23,825 bases of DNA from positions 1-23,825 of the IMG/VR virus record IMGVR_UViG_3300042397_002155. One strand, given 5' to 3'. The notes below the pieces were generated by a model. The model was not told the origin of the DNA and did not search any database. It was given only the letters and a program-made list of their open reading frames with translations. Origin of the DNA: a virus. How positions within the stretch are numbered: the stretch's first letter is position 1; the number at the start of each line of letters is the position of its first letter. Shown here piece by piece: positions 23,351-23,825 of the stretch. The translations under genes and the position numbers were made by a program.

Positions 23351-23825
23351 ATGTTGAATATTATTTTTGTTAAACACGGTAATAAGTATACAGCTGAGCA
23401 CGTTAATAGATTAGCGGATCAGCTTTTTAAATATTACCCAACGGCAAACTTTTATTGCTATACAGAAGATCCTTGGAACGTTAAAATACCAATCATACCA
23501 ATTTTTAAAAGACCTACTTTAAAATTTTGGTGGAATAAATTAGCGATGTTTAGTAAGGATTTTCCAGTGGAAGGAAAATGTTTATACTTTGATTTAGACA
23601 TGGATATTAAATCAGACTTTTCTGAGTATATCAAATGGGACGGATTAACAGTACTTCGCGACTACTGGAAAGACGAACTATACATGGCTCCGCACGCATA
23701 TGATGTCCACATAAATAGTTCTATAATAACATGGATTGCCGGTGAACAATCGCATATATGGGAACATTTTTTATCTAATAAAGATTATTTCATGAGAAAA
23801 TATGTCGGTATAGACAGATTTCTTA
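23351..23825 (+). CDS. putative GT-A type glycosyltransferase (partial, runs off the window)
   Basis: At least 158 residues from ATG 23351. MLNIIFVKHGNKYTAEHVNRLADQLFKYYP at the start, CLYFDLDMDIKSDF (a DxD-like metal/nucleotide-sugar motif), and INSSIITWIAGEQSHIWEHF near the visible end. The pattern matches small GT-A glycosyltransferases found in T4-like phages. No clear Shine-Dalgarno motif, but the frame is open to the edge. Second glycosyltransferase of the window. Confidence 0.7.
   Translation, partial: MLNIIFVKHGNKYTAEHVNRLADQLFKYYPTANFYCYTEDPWNVKIPIIPIFKRPTLKFWWNKLAMFSKDFPVEGKCLYFDLDMDIKSDFSEYIKWDGLTVLRDYWKDELYMAPHAYDVHINSSIITWIAGEQSHIWEHFLSNKDYFMRKYVGIDRFL

Overview
This window is an AT-rich segment of a tailed-phage genome, probably a large T4-like myovirus. 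The evidence is a T4 gp1-type deoxynucleotide kinase, a T4-type RNase H (5'-3' exonuclease), a GIY-YIG nuclease gene, T4-style late promoters (TATAAATA) and many tightly packed small genes with ATGA or TAATG overlaps. The other promoters are sigma70-like (TTGACA, 16-17 bp, TATAAT). The host is not directly visible. A beta/gamma-type tmRNA tag and boxA-like leader motifs make a gamma- or betaproteobacterium a reasonable guess.

Layout. 1-1830: the end of an unknown gene, two small genes, tRNA-Leu(UAA), a GalE-like sugar-nucleotide epimerase and a small acidic protein. 1832-9213: a very large stable-RNA array. With outliers at 391, 11414 and 11540, I can read about 34 tRNA genes whose anticodons cover all 20 amino acids; Asn, Asp, Glu, Thr, Pro and Lys are represented twice. 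Only four or five small proteins interrupt it. 9241-11404: an operon with an AhpC-type peroxiredoxin, a DUF2452-like protein, an SGNH hydrolase and an AhpD-like CxxC protein. 11685-21054: replication, nucleotide and accessory genes (RNase H-like YkuK family, serine hydroxymethyltransferase, GIY-YIG protein, dNMP kinase, two glycosyltransferases counting one at the window end, phage RNase H, SprT-like metalloprotease) plus many small unknown proteins, each short run with its own promoter. 21059-21106: back-to-back terminators. 21111-21452 (minus): a small membrane protein, possibly a holin. 21589 onward: a likely structural operon, driven with the minus-strand gene from one palindromic, bidirectional late promoter.

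The remarkable part is the non-tRNA content of the RNA array. First, it contains a circularly permuted two-piece tmRNA: the acceptor piece ending in CCA lies upstream of the piece carrying the tag ANDSQFALAA, with a hairpin linker between them. Second, there is a family of about ten 75-250 nt elements, each closed by a 13-21 bp inverted repeat, often of the form CCATATA...TATATGG that begins on the CCA of the preceding RNA. The tmRNA linker belongs to this family. Their interiors hold hairpins, in some cases T-arm-like hairpins, and one holds a pseudoknot. Third, an approximately 0.9 kb highly structured, non-coding stretch (about 7606-8501), with GNRA-capped hairpins and an embedded CCA-less tRNA-Asn-like fold, resembles the large ornate phage RNAs (GOLLD/ROOL type). 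Fourth, several further tRNA-like folds depart from tRNA rules. Two or three promoters inside the array are followed by boxA-like CTCTTTAA/GTTCTTTAA motifs, suggesting processive antitermination of long untranslated transcripts.

Together the RNAs suggest a phage that brings a nearly complete decoding set plus its own ribosome-rescue RNA, with long pre-RNAs cut at CCA/stem junctions. The proteins add one-carbon and dNTP metabolism, peroxide defence and sugar modification.
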